DNA from: Typha latifolia
Lineage: Eukaryota; Streptophyta; Magnoliopsida; Poales; Typhaceae
DNA: 64,000 nucleotides
Assembly (NCBI GenBank): GCA_019914945.1
Contig: CM034105.1
Location: 4,340,001-4,404,000, forward strand
Direction: 5' to 3'
The notes beneath the pieces were generated by a model. That model saw nothing but the letters and a program-made list of their open reading frames with translations, did no database searches and was not told where the DNA came from. Shown in pieces: positions 36,593 through 48,287 of this stretch. A program made the position numbers and the translations under genes. Position 1 is the first letter of the stretch, and the number at the start of each line of letters is the position of its first letter.

Positions 36593-37569
36593 TAGGGCTC
36601 TCAAGCTTGACGAGCGGCTCAGGCTCACCTTGGCTGAAGCTCAAGTCCGGCTTAGCTCAGTCAAAGCTAAGCCGAGCCGAAGCTGCTAAAATTGGCTCAA
36701 AATTAATATCAAACCGAGCCTAAGCTAAGCTCACTCAAGCTCAACTCGATAGGCTCGGTATAAAAGAGTTCTTACAAAATTCTATTATCAAATGTCCAAA
36801 TCCCACATCTGTCCCTAGCCCGTCTCCTTCTTTTTCGGCATCGAATTGACATTTCGGAGGGCGGTGATGCCATAATGTCGGCCGCCTCCTCCTCCTCCTC
36901 AAGCTGTTAGCCGCCTCTTCCTTCTTCGCCAAGCTCGAGGGAGATTCCGACAATGAAGGCAGCACCGATCGAACCATGGCAGTGGCGACGAGGATATGAG
37001 AGCTCCTTGATCCGCCCGCCGAGATGGATCCGTTCTGGAACCGGCTCGCTGCTGAGGTGACAACGATGATAGAGGAGGAAGGGATGAGGGCGATCGGATT
37101 GGCGTTCCGAAGGGCGGTGATGTCGCGGTGCCAGCCGCCTCCTCCTCCTTCTCAAGCTATCGATCGCCTTATCCTCCTTCACCAAGCTGGAAGGAGATTC
37201 TGACGACAAAGGCAGCGCCGATGGGGCCACGGCAGTGGTGAGAGGATTTGTTTCAAAATCGGCTCGCTGCCGAGGTGACAACGGCAATAGAGGAGGATGA
37301 GGAAGGGATGAGGGCGACCAAATCGGCATTCCGGAGGGCGGTGATGTCGCGGTGCCAGCCACCTCCTCCTCGTCCTCCTCAAGTGGTCGCGGTGCTCAAC
37401 TTGGGCTCGATCTGGCTCAGTCCAGCTGAGCCGACTTGGCTTGAATGAGATTTGATAATAGGCTCATTTCAAGATCGAGCTCGGCACGAGCTTAGTCTGG
37501 CCCGACTCGGGCTCGACTCAAGTTGAGATGAGCCGAGCCTGAGCCGGAGTCGGCTCGTTTACACCCCTA
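36593..37569. mobile_element. Non-autonomous hAT-like element carrying a duplicated coding-like insert
   Basis: An exact 8-bp duplication GTGGAAGT flanks the element (36585-36592 and 37570-37577). The ends are TAGGGCTCTCAAGC and, reverse complemented, TAGGGGTGTAAACGAGCC, the classic plant hAT-MITE terminus. Subterminal GAGC/GCTC-rich arms surround about 600 bp of interior. There a roughly 250-bp unit (AACCGGCTCGCTGCTGAGGT, GGGATGAGGGCGATC, GCCAGCCGCCTCCTCC) occurs two to three times in diverged form. The 151-residue minus-strand frame (36907-37362) lies in this interior and is not supported as a gene. Confidence 0.9.
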
Positions 37570-39049
37570 GTGGAAGTAGTAGTGGAGATGCTGCTTTACT
37601 AATTACTCTAATCATTACTAATATCCTTGTAATTTATGTTTTGTTTTATAGGTAGATAGAATGGATGCCCTTGCTATAAAGCAAGCATGCAAATTTGCTA
37701 AAATTTTAGTGTTAGATGTTGGCGATTGATTTGTGAATTTGAAAGATTGTAATTGTCATAGAATTGTTATAATTAAAAATAAAACTAAAAACAAAAAAAT
37801 AATAGTTAAATTTATTTGCTTAATACTGATTGTTGTTGGTAGTTGAATCGTTGTATATATGGGTTTGTGTTGAATTGAATTTATGGTTGAATGTTTAAGA
37901 TTGTAATTTTTGTATTGCATAAGTTTTGAGTTGAAAAGAGATTATTTTATTTGTATAGGTAAACCACTAAATATTGATTATTATTTTTTGCTAAATATTA
38001 TTGTATTATTCATGTCATCTTATCTTGTCATATTAAACTTACTATAATGCTGGGTTAATGTGTCGTGTCAGCACGATCCGTATTAGATGGGGTTAGACGG
38101 GCCTTGTTGTATAGTTCGTTTAATAAACGTGTTGTATTCGTGTCTACCAAATACAATTCATTTAATAATGAGGTCGTATTTGTGTTAGGCAAAATTAACA
38201 CAACCTGTTTAATAATTGAGTCCTAGTCACTAGAACACTATTGAGTATAACTCATAGGTTCTTCAAATATTATAAAATATATATATAAGATATCATCATA
38301 ATTAGTCCTAGTGGTAATACGCATACAATATCAAAAGTTTCATAGGAGTTATATATATATACTTGAGGTGGTGTGTTATGAATTGCTAATAATTGGACGG
38401 CTTGTGGCCTCTTAACTAATCAAATCTTCTAGCTGTTGGAAAGTTGTGTACTCTTCATTATTTCAACAACCAACATTTTTTAATGCAAGATGGAAACATT
38501 TCATAATGATTTCTACTATATCCTTTTCTTCTCCGGTTTCAAGAAGAACATATCAAGCTTCTATAACGATTGGAAATCTAACAACCACATTAATTAGCAT
38601 TAAAACAAGGAAAGGAGAGACCATCGTTTAATTTTTAAGTATTGGTTTTCGAATGTGGTTGTTAAATTTAATTAGCATTTAATTATGGCCTTTAATTTTG
38701 CCTAATTTTTTATTTGATTAAAACATCCAAAGGAATAAACAACACAAATGGTAACTTAAAACTTACTATAGATAATTAACCAAGTCAATGAGGGAAAAGA
38801 ATGATCAAATAATCCAATTGAAATTAATTTGTTCTTATTCACCCCATATGCCAAAAGAAACATTCACAAATCACAACCAATACAACACCAATAACAATTT
38901 GGACCTCAACAAATTCCTGCACCTTAAGCTGCATAGGATCTTCTACTATATGAAAAAAATCTATAAAAAAAAAACGTTACTTACTTGTAACATATTGATC
39001 AACTTAGTATATATTTATATTCGCTTTCCAAAAATAACACGAGTAATAA

Positions 39050-39454
39050 TTATTTACATGATTTCTTCTTCGAAGAATCTTGATGAGTTCTCTGAACAAT
39101 AAACAATTTCTTCAACACCCTCAGCAACACCACCAAGCTCGGACTCTTGGGGCGGCGAGCATGCGTGCTCTTCGACGCCGGCAAATAGCTCGTCGGAGTA
39201 GTTTTACTTTGACCTGCAACAATTCCTTTCCTGCGATCAAGATATGCACAAAAGAGCTCTTCATTGAAGTCCTCCCATAGCATGTCCATCCTCTCCTCAT
39301 CGTCGAGATAACGCTGGCCGCCGCAGTCGCTGATGGCCGGGGAAGCCGATGAGAAGCTTCTCCGGAAGTGATTGGTTGTGTCCTGAGAAGGTAGGAGCCA
39401 CAAGGAGGGGTATATGGGTTCTTGGGCAGGGATAGGAAAGCTAAACTCTTCCAT
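39050..39454 (-). CDS. Small plant-specific protein with a WEDFNEEL motif
   Basis: Intronless 134-residue frame starting MEEFSFPIPAQEP. Central motif ERMDMLWEDFNEEL (about residues 54-67) is followed by a basic, Thr/Ser-rich stretch and a hydrophobic-basic helix PSLVVLLRVLKKLF near the C-terminus. I recall this motif combination from short uncharacterised plant proteins, but no function is known to me. No signal peptide or clear membrane span. The ATG at 39454 lies just 3' of a long GA tract on the coding strand, which fits a purine-rich 5' leader. TTG at 39457 is not taken as the start. Confidence 0.65.
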   Translation of the reverse strand: MEEFSFPIPAQEPIYPSLWLLPSQDTTNHFRRSFSSASPAISDCGGQRYLDDEERMDMLWEDFNEELFCAYLDRRKGIVAGQSKTTPTSYLPASKSTHARRPKSPSLVVLLRVLKKLFIVQRTHQDSSKKKSCK

Positions 39455-39455
39455 C

Positions 39456-39457
<2 letters not shown>

Positions 39458-39523
<66 letters not shown>
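39458..39523 (-). repeat. (CT)n microsatellite, GA on the coding strand of the small gene
   Basis: About 65 bp of CT repeats, nearly uninterrupted, adjoining the start codon of the small minus-strand gene and so probably in its 5' UTR. Confidence 0.95.
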
Positions 39524-39528
<5 letters not shown>

Positions 39529-41043
39529 TTGTTATTGGTCTTCTTCTCTTCTCTCTCTCTTATAATTGTGTAATGATGAAGAGATGTTGTTATATAGATT
39601 TGTTAATATATATATATATATATATCATGGTGGTTGGAGAATCTTGCTCGACGCCGGATTAAGAGGAGATGATTAGGAGTTGAAGAAGATTGGATTGTTG
39701 GAAGTCTGGAAGATTTGGGCATGTTTGGTTGGGTGATATGGGTGTCGACTCAAAATTCCACCAAAACCAAGATGAAAGTGGATCGGATCGCTCCTAAGGT
39801 GGTTAAGATTAGGCAGTTCGTGGACCAGTTTGGACGATGTGATATAGCTTTCTTTGGGTTGGACTCAACACATTAGTTTTCTTTTTCTTTTTTCTTTTGA
39901 AAGAAGTTTGTAGACTTAATATTCATTAAAATTCCAAAATCAGTTAAAACTACAAGGTGGATGAGTCTATTTCTTATAAGTTATAATACCCGTCATTAAA
40001 CACATGTATTCCACGTGATCGGCTGATCAATGTTATAACACAATATACTTAAGAAAGACCCAACATTTTCCTAAATAATGCAAATAAATAAATAAGCTCA
40101 AAGTCCTACAGATTGTAACAAGCCTTAAAATACATATCTATAAAGCTAGTATAAATGCCCTCGTAAGGGCTAAAATTCATCTAACTATATTTTACCATAA
40201 TAAATAAATATAATAATTATAAAACAAATCTTCACTAGATCCTCCAAGTGGCTCATCTACTAATATAATAATGTTTCTACCAAAATATGGTGAGCATAAA
40301 CCCCAGCAACTATATAATTCTACAGTCTAAAAATAGAGTAAATAAGGATACAATAATAAGGTAAATATAAATATGCATATCTCCATAGAACATGCCTCTA
40401 CACCATATCCTCTCACTTTGCGAAAGGGAGAATTAATCTAACTAAAGAGAGGGAGGCAGGGAGGGAGGTGTCGGGTGCTGTCGAGATGCAAAAATCACTC
40501 TATTTATGATTGTGCATATGTGCTAGTGAGATGATATTATATAGTACAACAAGCATAATGAAATACACATCATTATCATGTATTATGTGGTATCATACAT
40601 AATTGTGCTGATGGATATATATAGTATTATGATCAATGTAATTATGTCAAAAAGTAAGTAAAGCTAATGTGAATTACTTGCATTAATAACACTAAATAAA
40701 TATATGCACATGTATGGTATAGATGTGATGTCTTTACGTTACTTCTAAACTATAGAAATTTCTTACATCGCTTTCTTGATTACAATTACAACTGCACACA
40801 TGGTAAGAAATCGATCTTAATAAGAAGATAAATAAAACTATGAGCTCATCGTTCTTTACACTAATTAATTAAATAGTCATATTAGCATCCACTATTGGCT
40901 TAGGAAGGTCCATCTAAAAAGTCCTTAGATGAAATAAATAGGTAGAGTAGTAAAGTTATAAAATTTATACTTTGCAAACGTTAAAAATTTATCAATATTT
41001 TAATGCAAGAAGATATTCAGCCGGACTAATTTTGATATGTTTT

Positions 41044-41465
41044 AAGAGAATTTTACATATAACACTTTGATTTTTAACGAAATTATAGTTTACACCATAT
41101 ATTTTTACTATTTGTAAATCTAACCATATAATTTAATGAATATGTACAGAAAATACTCTGGCTTAGATTTAAAACTAACACCATGAGAATATTTCCTTAA
41201 GTAGAGATATTTTATTCTAAAATAACTAAAATACCCTTATTTCTAAAATACCTATAATATGACTTAGTTGAGGGTATTTTTGTAATTTTTTTGGTATGAT
41301 TAACTTAACCCAAATGTTTGGTTAGGTTTAACTAAGAGATTTAATAGTATGGTGTCCTCTACACATATTCGCTAAATTATAGAGCTTGATTTATAAATAG
41401 TGAAAATATAAGGTTTAAACTATAATTTCATTAAAAGAGGGAGTGTTATATGCAAATTTTTTTAT
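41044..41465. mobile_element. Foldback MITE, family A copy 2 (about 420 bp)
   Basis: The left arm reads TTTTACATATAACACTTTGA, AAATTATAGTTTACACCATA and TATAATTTAATGAATATG. The reverse complement of the right arm reads TTTGCATATAACACTCCCTC, AAATTATAGTTTAAACCTTA and TATAATTTAGCGAATATG. About 140 bp of arm pair on each side, so the transcript or single strand could fold into a long hairpin. This is the shortest intact copy of the family in the window. Confidence 0.75.
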
Positions 41466-41671
41466 ACATTTAGGTAAAGCTTTTAAAACTAAGATGGCTA
41501 AGGGTGCAAAACCATAAATTGTATCGTCTTATACTGCAAATAGCCCAAATGTATTTATCCAGTAGATATCCACGAGGACACCGTCTCATAGACGCACATC
41601 GCACCAAGGACGTGTTAAGAAAACCGCACCCGCTTCTTGAAGACGACTCCCTCCTGTCGATCCACCACTAG

Positions 41672-41707
<36 letters not shown>

Positions 41708-41731
41708 CTCTTCTTCTTCTTCTTCTTCTTC
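41672..41731. repeat. Poly(A)34 followed by a (TTC)n tract
   Basis: Thirty-four A residues, then CCCTC and about eight TTC units, 160 bp before the NIPA start codon. The TTC tract is probably 5' UTR. The A run could be a slipped homopolymer or the end of a retroposed fragment; no target duplication was seen. Confidence 0.85.
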
Positions 41732-41890
41732 GTACTCTCCGCAACCTTGAATCTCCGCGGCTGCCCCATGTGCCGCCACCGGGCAGAGGAGGAGATCTAG
41801 CGGCGGGAGTGACGCCGCCTCAGCTATTGACGTGGAATGGACGGCGGATATCTCGTAGTGAGGAGAGTTTTGGGGGTCGTTTAGGTTTTT

Positions 41891-44800
41891 ATGGCGCCGG
41901 GGGCGGAGGGGTCCAATGGAGGGAGTAGTTGGGTGGAGTCGTACACCGGCATGTCCGCCGACAATATCAAGGGCCTGGTTCTCGCTCTTTCGTCTAGCTT
42001 TTTTATTGGGTCTAGCTTTATTGTTAAGAAGAAGGGATTGAAGAAGGCAGGGGCGTCCGGGGTTAGGGCAGGTGCGAGCTGATCGATCTGCTTTTGTTTT
42101 GTTTCCCTTCCTTTCTTTTGGATCTTAGAAAAAAAGTTGCAATTTTGTGCCGATCTGGTTGAGTTTGGTTACTTTAATTAGGAATTCTTACTGAAAGGGG
42201 CTTCTTGGTGTGTTGTGTTTTATTTGGGCATGCAGTGATCTAAACTGTTGGATTTCTGTTCTAAATTTTGGTTGTATAGAATTTTTGGTCTAAACCTGTT
42301 GCAATGTTGAAATTTTAGCTTGAGGCTGCTTAAAGTTTATTAAGAAAAGTAAGCTGTACCTTTTTATCCAATCTTTTACCATTTTTACTTCAGCGTGGTC
42401 TAGCACACTTGGGAGTCCAAATTATGCACATTAAATCTTGATCCATGGTCTAATTGTACTTGATTCAACTTGAAGTTACGACGCAGTAAATCTATAATGT
42501 GGTTTGAATTCATTGATTATGGTGTTTAATTGTACAGAATTATTTTCCTTTTCTTCTCTTGGTGGTCTTTTAATTTACTAATCAGGAAAAGATAAAGAAG
42601 CTGAATCTGAAAGTTATCCAATGGGTATGGTTGTCTCTGAAGAAGGAAAGTATACGTTTGCTATGTAAGTTCTGAAATAATTTTTGGAAGCCATATGCAG
42701 TTCCTTTCATCTCTTGGAGACAACCTAAATTTATTAAACAATATAGCTGTTACAGTGACAGGGATGAGCAGCGTTGGTTATTTGAAGGGATCACCACTTC
42801 ACTAGTCAATGACCACCTATTTGCCTCAGAACTTTTATCTTTACAAGTCTATATACGTCACAAGTCTATCCGTTATAACAATTAATTTTAATCTTTTTAT
42901 GAGTATATTTGCGTACACCATTCTTGCTAGGCTGATAAGGAAATTGCTGGTAGCATCAAACCTAATTTGGAGTTGCACAAAATCTGTTTTTCTTTAATTA
43001 TTGGAACTGTGAGGTTCTCACAAGGATAAATTTTTATTTTGTCACTTTATTTGTTTACACTTTTATCTTTTAAAGTTGATCTTTTCACTGAACAACAGGA
43101 GTTGGAGGTTATTCTTACTTGTATGAGCCACTCTGGTGGGCAGGAATGATTACGAGTGAGTGCTTAACTGTTGGTAACAAAATGTTCAATAATTATGTCC
43201 GCTTGTACTTCATGATAGTTGTACTGTTCACTTTTTTGTGCATGCTAATTACTATATGCCCACTGGAATTACAAGAACATATAATTTATGATAATGTTGC
43301 AGTGATTGTTGGAGAAGTTGCTAATTTCGCCGCATATGCATTTGCTCCTGCTATTTTGGTCACTCCTCTTGGTGCACTTAGTATTATTATCAGGCATGTA
43401 CCTAATCTGCTGTTAGTTTCAAATTTTCTCAATGTTTATTTTTTGATATATTTATAATATTTGTATAATAGTGCTGCTCTTGCACATATTATTCTGCGGG
43501 AGAGGCTACATATATTTGGCATTCTTGGCTGTGTTCTCTGTGTTGTGGGTTCTACCACTATTGTCCTCCATGCTCCACAGGAGCGTGAGATTGAATCAGT
43601 GAAGGAAGTGTGGGATCTGGCTACTGAACCAGGTTTTGGCTGTTCTTTTGCCCCTCCCTTCACTTACATCTGTCTATCCTGCCGTACATTCAGTTGTTTT
43701 CAATCTATCCAGTTGATTCATAACATGCTAAACCTTTCTTTTCCTGCAGCTTTTCTATTCTATGCAGCAATCGTTCTTGCAGCAGCTTTCACACTTATAT
43801 TTCGTTTTATCCCACAATATGGACAGACACATATTATGGTGTATATTGGTGTTTGCTCTCTTGTTGGTTCTCTATCGGTATGTAGAACTATTCTTAACCT
43901 ATCCTTAATCTTTACTTTATATTTGCGATACTAGGTGCAAGTGAATGCGATTACTCCCTGATTTTGTGCAGGTCATGAGTGTGAAAGCTCTTGGAATAGC
44001 TTTGAAATTGACATTCTCAGGAATGAATCAGCTGATTTATCCACAAACGTGGGCTTTCACAATTGTCGTAATTGCATGTGTGATTACACAGATGAACTAT
44101 CTGAACAAGGTAATATGATCTTCATCTTCATCGGAAAAGAATATTGTTATGTGCTCATGAGATGATCTGCTTGTGCATATAGAGTATGATTTGATGTTTC
44201 AATGTACCTCTTTCCCTCCTATCTAAGATGCCCCTTTCTTTTTGCAACAAGGTTCTAAAAGAGACCCGTTATCAGTTTTCCCAGTGGTGGCTAATTATGA
44301 CTTTGGTCAAACTAACCAAGGGTAGCCATATTATTATAGTATCCTTGGAATCATGTATTAGCTTCTTAATCTCTGACAATGAACCTTTCAGCCATGTCGC
44401 TTCCGGTAGGTGTAATCATGTGCATCTTAATGGCTCCTTCTCTAAGGTCTTGTTTGCTTTGAGTTTAGGGAACCCCCCTTTGAATTGGTTCAAGAACCAA
44501 ATATCATTTTTATCTTTTTCATATCTAATCAAATTTACCCTCCAAAAAATTAAGACTAAGAAATGAGGCTAATTAATCGAATTAGAGGCTTAGCCTCAAA
44601 TCAAACAAGGCTTAATAGTCTAAAGCAAAAAATTTGTCAAAGGGACGCATGGGTATTTCTAGTATTTTAATAAAGAACAAATTATATTTTACCCCTATGT
44701 GTACCCTATGTACTTTAAACTTAAGCACTTAAGCTCTTTGTGAGCCCAATCAAATTGCAGCTGTTAAAAGAACTGTTTTACTGGATTAGAGTTTAATATC

Positions 44801-46674
44801 AGATTTCTAAAAGCAAAGCTTGTTTACTTTGCAACACATGTAAATGAACAAGCCAAACATGATGTCACTGATTTTCTTATTCAATTGATGTGGGGTTTAC
44901 TTTGAATCTTTTGATAGTGTTCTTGATGTTGAATTTTACTGTGGATATGGCTAAGCAGTTCTTTTTCTGAACTTCCTCAGGCTCTTGACACTTTCAATAC
45001 AGCAGTTGTATCACCCATATATTACACGATGTTTACGTCACTGACCATTTTGGCTAGTGTGATCATGTTTAAGGTAATGCTTCTGTACGACTTATTCAAA
45101 TTTCTGCTTTACCCTGCACTTGTTGCTTGAATAAACTGCATCAATGGTAAATTGCACACCTATATTGCTAATGAGGTTGAATGGAAGTAAAGCTTTATGA
45201 CTAGTCATTCTTATGTTGATCTAAACTTGGGGATCTTCTAATGATAACTAGAAGTTAGTAGATGACTATTTGGTAAAAGTAAGCACTTAATGTTGAGTTT
45301 CACCCAGAGATACACCCTTATTGTCTACTAGGAAAATCCTCTTTTTCCTACTCTTTGGCTTTTATGATCAGGTCCATCTGCTGCATTCTCTGACAATTGA
45401 TATGGGTGTCCAATGTCGTGATGTGACAGCAACTTTTAAAATATGCCCATGTGAGGAAAAAGTACATCTAGATTAAGTATTATATAGTCTGTTCTGCTGT
45501 TATGTGAATGGCCTGATGAGAAAAAAAATACATACATATACATTTTAGACACTTACATATGTAAAATTCTGGCATTCTTTAGGTAAGCACTGTTTAAATT
45601 GATATTGTAAGTTCTGTCATTCTTTTTTAATGTATATCAACATGTATATAAATTTGTGTGCTACTTTGGAAGTGCTTTGACTCTTTTCCTCGTATTAGTA
45701 GGTGGTTCTGTTGGTTTCATGAAGTGGACAGTTCTTTCTATATTTTTAGCGCTGTTTAAGCCCAGGTGACCATACAAAAAAGAAAAAAAAAGCTAATATT
45801 ACATTTATAGTTCTATTTGATGGAGATTATGTTTGACAATTCTGCATTACTTCATATTTGCTCAAAATCTTGATGCTGTCTTCTCTGGTTTTTTTTGTGG
45901 TACTAGTAGGAAACTAGAAAGAGATCTTTAATAGAAGACCACAGCTACATAGATACATATTGGCTTCTACTAAGGTAACCAGGATTTAATAAGAAAGCCA
46001 TTCTGCAGAAAAATTAGGCCCTTCACTTAAATAAGATACTAATATCCCTCTGTTTTCTTATTTTAAAACTGAGTAGGCCTGTTGGAACTTGTGTTTGTCA
46101 CAAAATGGGATTACCATGTTTATTTTCGTACAACCTGATTAAGTGATTTGGTATATGCAGATAAGTGTGTAAGGGTGTGCTCTAATTAATATAGTTATTA
46201 GATTGTTAAGTAGATGGTATCATTTGGTGGGATGATTAGGTCTTCCTCCATGTCTCATCATGGCAGACGGACTTTCCAACAGTTGGGCTAAAACTATACA
46301 TATATTTCTGGTCACTGTAACCTGAACTGTTGGAAGTCTCATGCATTGTGATGCCTTCTATTAGAATGTTAAAATTGACTACCCATCTGCAGGATTGGGA
46401 TCGTCAAAATCCAACGCAAATTGTCACCGAGATGTGTGGTTTTGTTACAATTCTTGCTGGGACCTTTCTTCTTCACAAGACCAAGGACATGGCTGATGGT
46501 ATGTTCTGCGTGACTCTTTGGTGATTTTCATATTGAAATCTTAGGAGTCACTGCCAAATCTATTTCTCCACAGGGCTTGCACCATCTCTGTCAATGCGAC
46601 TCCCTAAGCACGCTGATGAGGACGGCTATTCCACTGAAGGCATTCCTCTCAGATCTCAGGAATCATCTCGGTAG
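41891..46674 (+). CDS. NIPA-type magnesium transporter (DUF803)
   Basis: Nine exons join in frame: 41891-42071, 43099-43155, 43303-43393, 43472-43632, 43750-43877, 43972-44109, 44981-45073, 46393-46498 and 46574-46674, giving 351 residues. The protein starts MAPGAEGSNGG and enters the first membrane helix at IKGLVLALSSSFFIGSSFIV. The family segments YEPLWWAGMI, VGEVANFAAYAFAPAILVTP, ILRERLHIFGILGC and FTSLTILASVIMFKDW are all present, with about nine hydrophobic helices and a hydrophilic tail. NIPA proteins carry Mg2+ across plasma or endosomal membranes in animals; plant members are named probable magnesium transporters by homology. Intron 3 (43394-43471) appears to start with GC (CAG|GCATGT): only this border keeps the frame and restores the family residues. 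Intron 6 holds a small MITE. Confidence 0.9.
44446..44610. mobile_element. Small MITE in NIPA intron 6
   Basis: The left end GGTCTTGTTTGCTTTGAG mirrors the right end (reverse complement GCCTTGTTTGATTTGAG). It is about 165 bp long. The flanking TAA/TTA would fit the 3-bp target of PIF/Harbinger elements, but the assignment is tentative. Confidence 0.55.
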
Positions 46675-47654
46675 CGATGGTCCACTGTTTTTGAATTGCA
46701 CAAGTAGATGTATTAGGGTTTACCTCTGCCATCATTGTCTATGTACTCAGGAAATCCTACATTCTTTTTTTGGATACAAAATTGTAGAGCCTTTTTTTGG
46801 GTTTCCTCAGTTATGTTCATCCCCCCCTTGTATTTGAGACATTGATAAAGACATAGGGATCACATTGGTTATACATTTGACTGTAATTTAGCCTCAGTTG
46901 CCAAGAGATTCCCTTTCTCATCTTGTAGATTGGAAATTAGTTAACAGGCACTGTCACTTAAGTAAAAGGTTGCTGAAGAGATGTAAATTTTTAAGACATA
47001 GGGAACAACAAATTTTTGATACAGCATAACCAATTAGAAAGATGATTTCTAAAATCCCTGGCGTAATGACTGGTACTTCAGAAAGGCTGCTGATGACTAG
47101 AGTCTTCCATTAAACTGTGAGTATGATGAACTCTAATAACCAATAGCCATTATTTCTTAGTGTTTTTGACAGACGTAGAAACTTAATGGTGTCCAATTAA
47201 ACGGGTGCTGTTGGGATACAAACCCGGTTTGTAAACTGATCTGAGCACTATTCTATTGGTAATTTATTATAATCTTACTTTTAAACATATAAAAAAAAGA
47301 AATTAGTCATCAATAACGATCAAGTGTTCAACGTAGTTTCGTTACAGAGTAAAACATTCCCTGGAAGTGTTCCTAAACAATTGTCCTAAAGAAGAAAAAG
47401 AAAATACCGAAAGCAAAATGAGAAAAAGTAAGAGTAGGAAAAAATTTCTAAAATTAATAGAAAAAACAAATAGCCGACTACATGCAACCTAGAAGCAATT
47501 CCATATTCCAAACTCAAAGCCGAAGTATTTGAAAGCCCATGACGAGCTTTTTAAATAACTTTCCCTCCTCTTAATTACCAACCAAAGCATCTCACTTTCT
47601 CTCGTTCATATATCCACCCCTGCCGCCCCTTCTTCTCCTCCAAAACAACAACCA
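46675..47654. other. NIPA 3' region and DMP promoter
   Basis: No gene is seen. A TATA-like TTTTTAAATAA lies near 47548-47558, about 100 bp before the DMP start codon. The last 50 bp are a pyrimidine-rich leader. Confidence 0.5.
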
Positions 47655-48287
47655 ATGGCGGAAGACGACAAAGACACATACAAAATCCTCATCGAACGCG
47701 ACACCACCGCCGACGACGACGCCGCCACCGACGAGCCCAACATCATCTACCTCCTTAACCTCATCCTCAGCGGCACCGCCCGCCTCAATATCCTCCTCCC
47801 CACCGCTACCATCCTCGCCTTCACCATCTTCGCGCCACTCCTCACCGACGACGGGGAATGCGACAAGCTCAGTCGCATCCTCACCGCCGCCTTTATCGCC
47901 CTATGCGCCGCCTCCTGCGTCTTCTTCACCTTCACCGACAGCTTCCGCGCCGCCTCCGGCCGGCTCTACTACGGCGTGGCCACAATGCGCGGGATCTGGA
48001 CGTTCAACGGACGGCGGAAGGGGCCGGCAGACTCGGCGGCGTTCAGGTTGAGGTGGTCGGATGTCTTCCACACGCTGTTGTCGTTGGTGGCGTTTGTGAC
48101 GTTTGCTGGGTCCCACCATGACGTGGTCGCGTGTTACTACCCGGGGTTGCCGAGGAAGGTGTCGAACACTGTGCCGTTGGTGGTCGGATTCGTGGTGAGC
48201 GTTCTGTTTGTGGTGTTCCCCTCGAGGAGGAGGGGGATTGGGTATCCGTTCTTGTTAAGGAGTGACGCTGTGTACTTGAGGAGGTGA
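47655..48287 (+). CDS. DMP family membrane protein (DUF679)
   Basis: Intronless 210-residue protein. An acidic N-terminus (about residues 1-35) is followed by the DUF679 fold with four membrane helices: about 37-65 (LLNLILSGTARLNILLPTA), 74-93 (ILTAAFIALCAASCVFF), 139-155 (VFHTLLSLVAFVTFAG) and 173-192 (VPLVVGFVVSVLFVVF). Family signatures FTDSFRAASGRLYYGVAT, then RGIWTFN, and FPSRRRGIGYP are intact. DMPs are plant-specific proteins of the tonoplast, ER or plasma membrane linked to membrane remodelling, and a gamete-expressed subgroup (DMP8/9, maize DMP) to fertilisation. The sequence looks closer to the vegetative groups than to DMP8/9, but this is an impression. Very GC-rich codons contrast with the neighbouring NIPA gene. 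Confidence 0.9.
   Translation: MAEDDKDTYKILIERDTTADDDAATDEPNIIYLLNLILSGTARLNILLPTATILAFTIFAPLLTDDGECDKLSRILTAAFIALCAASCVFFTFTDSFRAASGRLYYGVATMRGIWTFNGRRKGPADSAAFRLRWSDVFHTLLSLVAFVTFAGSHHDVVACYYPGLPRKVSNTVPLVVGFVVSVLFVVFPSRRRGIGYPFLLRSDAVYLRR

Larger units (their letters stand above)
33026..39049. other. Transposon-rich spacer
   Basis: The DUF632 gene 3' region is followed by two hAT-like non-autonomous elements, a 42-bp duplication, and low-complexity CT-rich and GA-rich sequence (35.5-36.3 kb). GGGTCGTAAACGGGTCAACT-type repeat pieces occur at 35.35-35.49 and 38.04-38.23 kb. No intact gene is seen; ORFs at 34.2-34.9 and 36.9-37.4 kb are element-internal low-complexity frames. Confidence 0.7.
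39455..41890. other. Spacer between the small protein and the NIPA gene
   Basis: Contains the GA/CT leader tract, a TA run (39608-39626), AT-rich sequence without genes, a family A foldback element and the poly(A)/TTC-rich 5' region of the NIPA gene. ORFs here are short and low in complexity. Confidence 0.65.

Noticed and set aside
36907..37362. 151-residue minus-strand frame
   Set aside because: Lies wholly inside the hAT-like element and repeats itself; composition explains its openness.
35344..38225. Possible single 2.9-kb element bounded by the GGGTCGTAAACGGGTCAACT and GTTTAATAATTGAGTCC repeats
   Set aside because: The matching words at the two ends are in direct, not inverted, orientation and no target duplication was found; more likely two separate old repeat pieces.
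41672..41705. Poly(A)34 as the tail of a SINE or processed pseudogene
   Set aside because: No target-site duplication and no recognisable body upstream; a slipped homopolymer is as likely.
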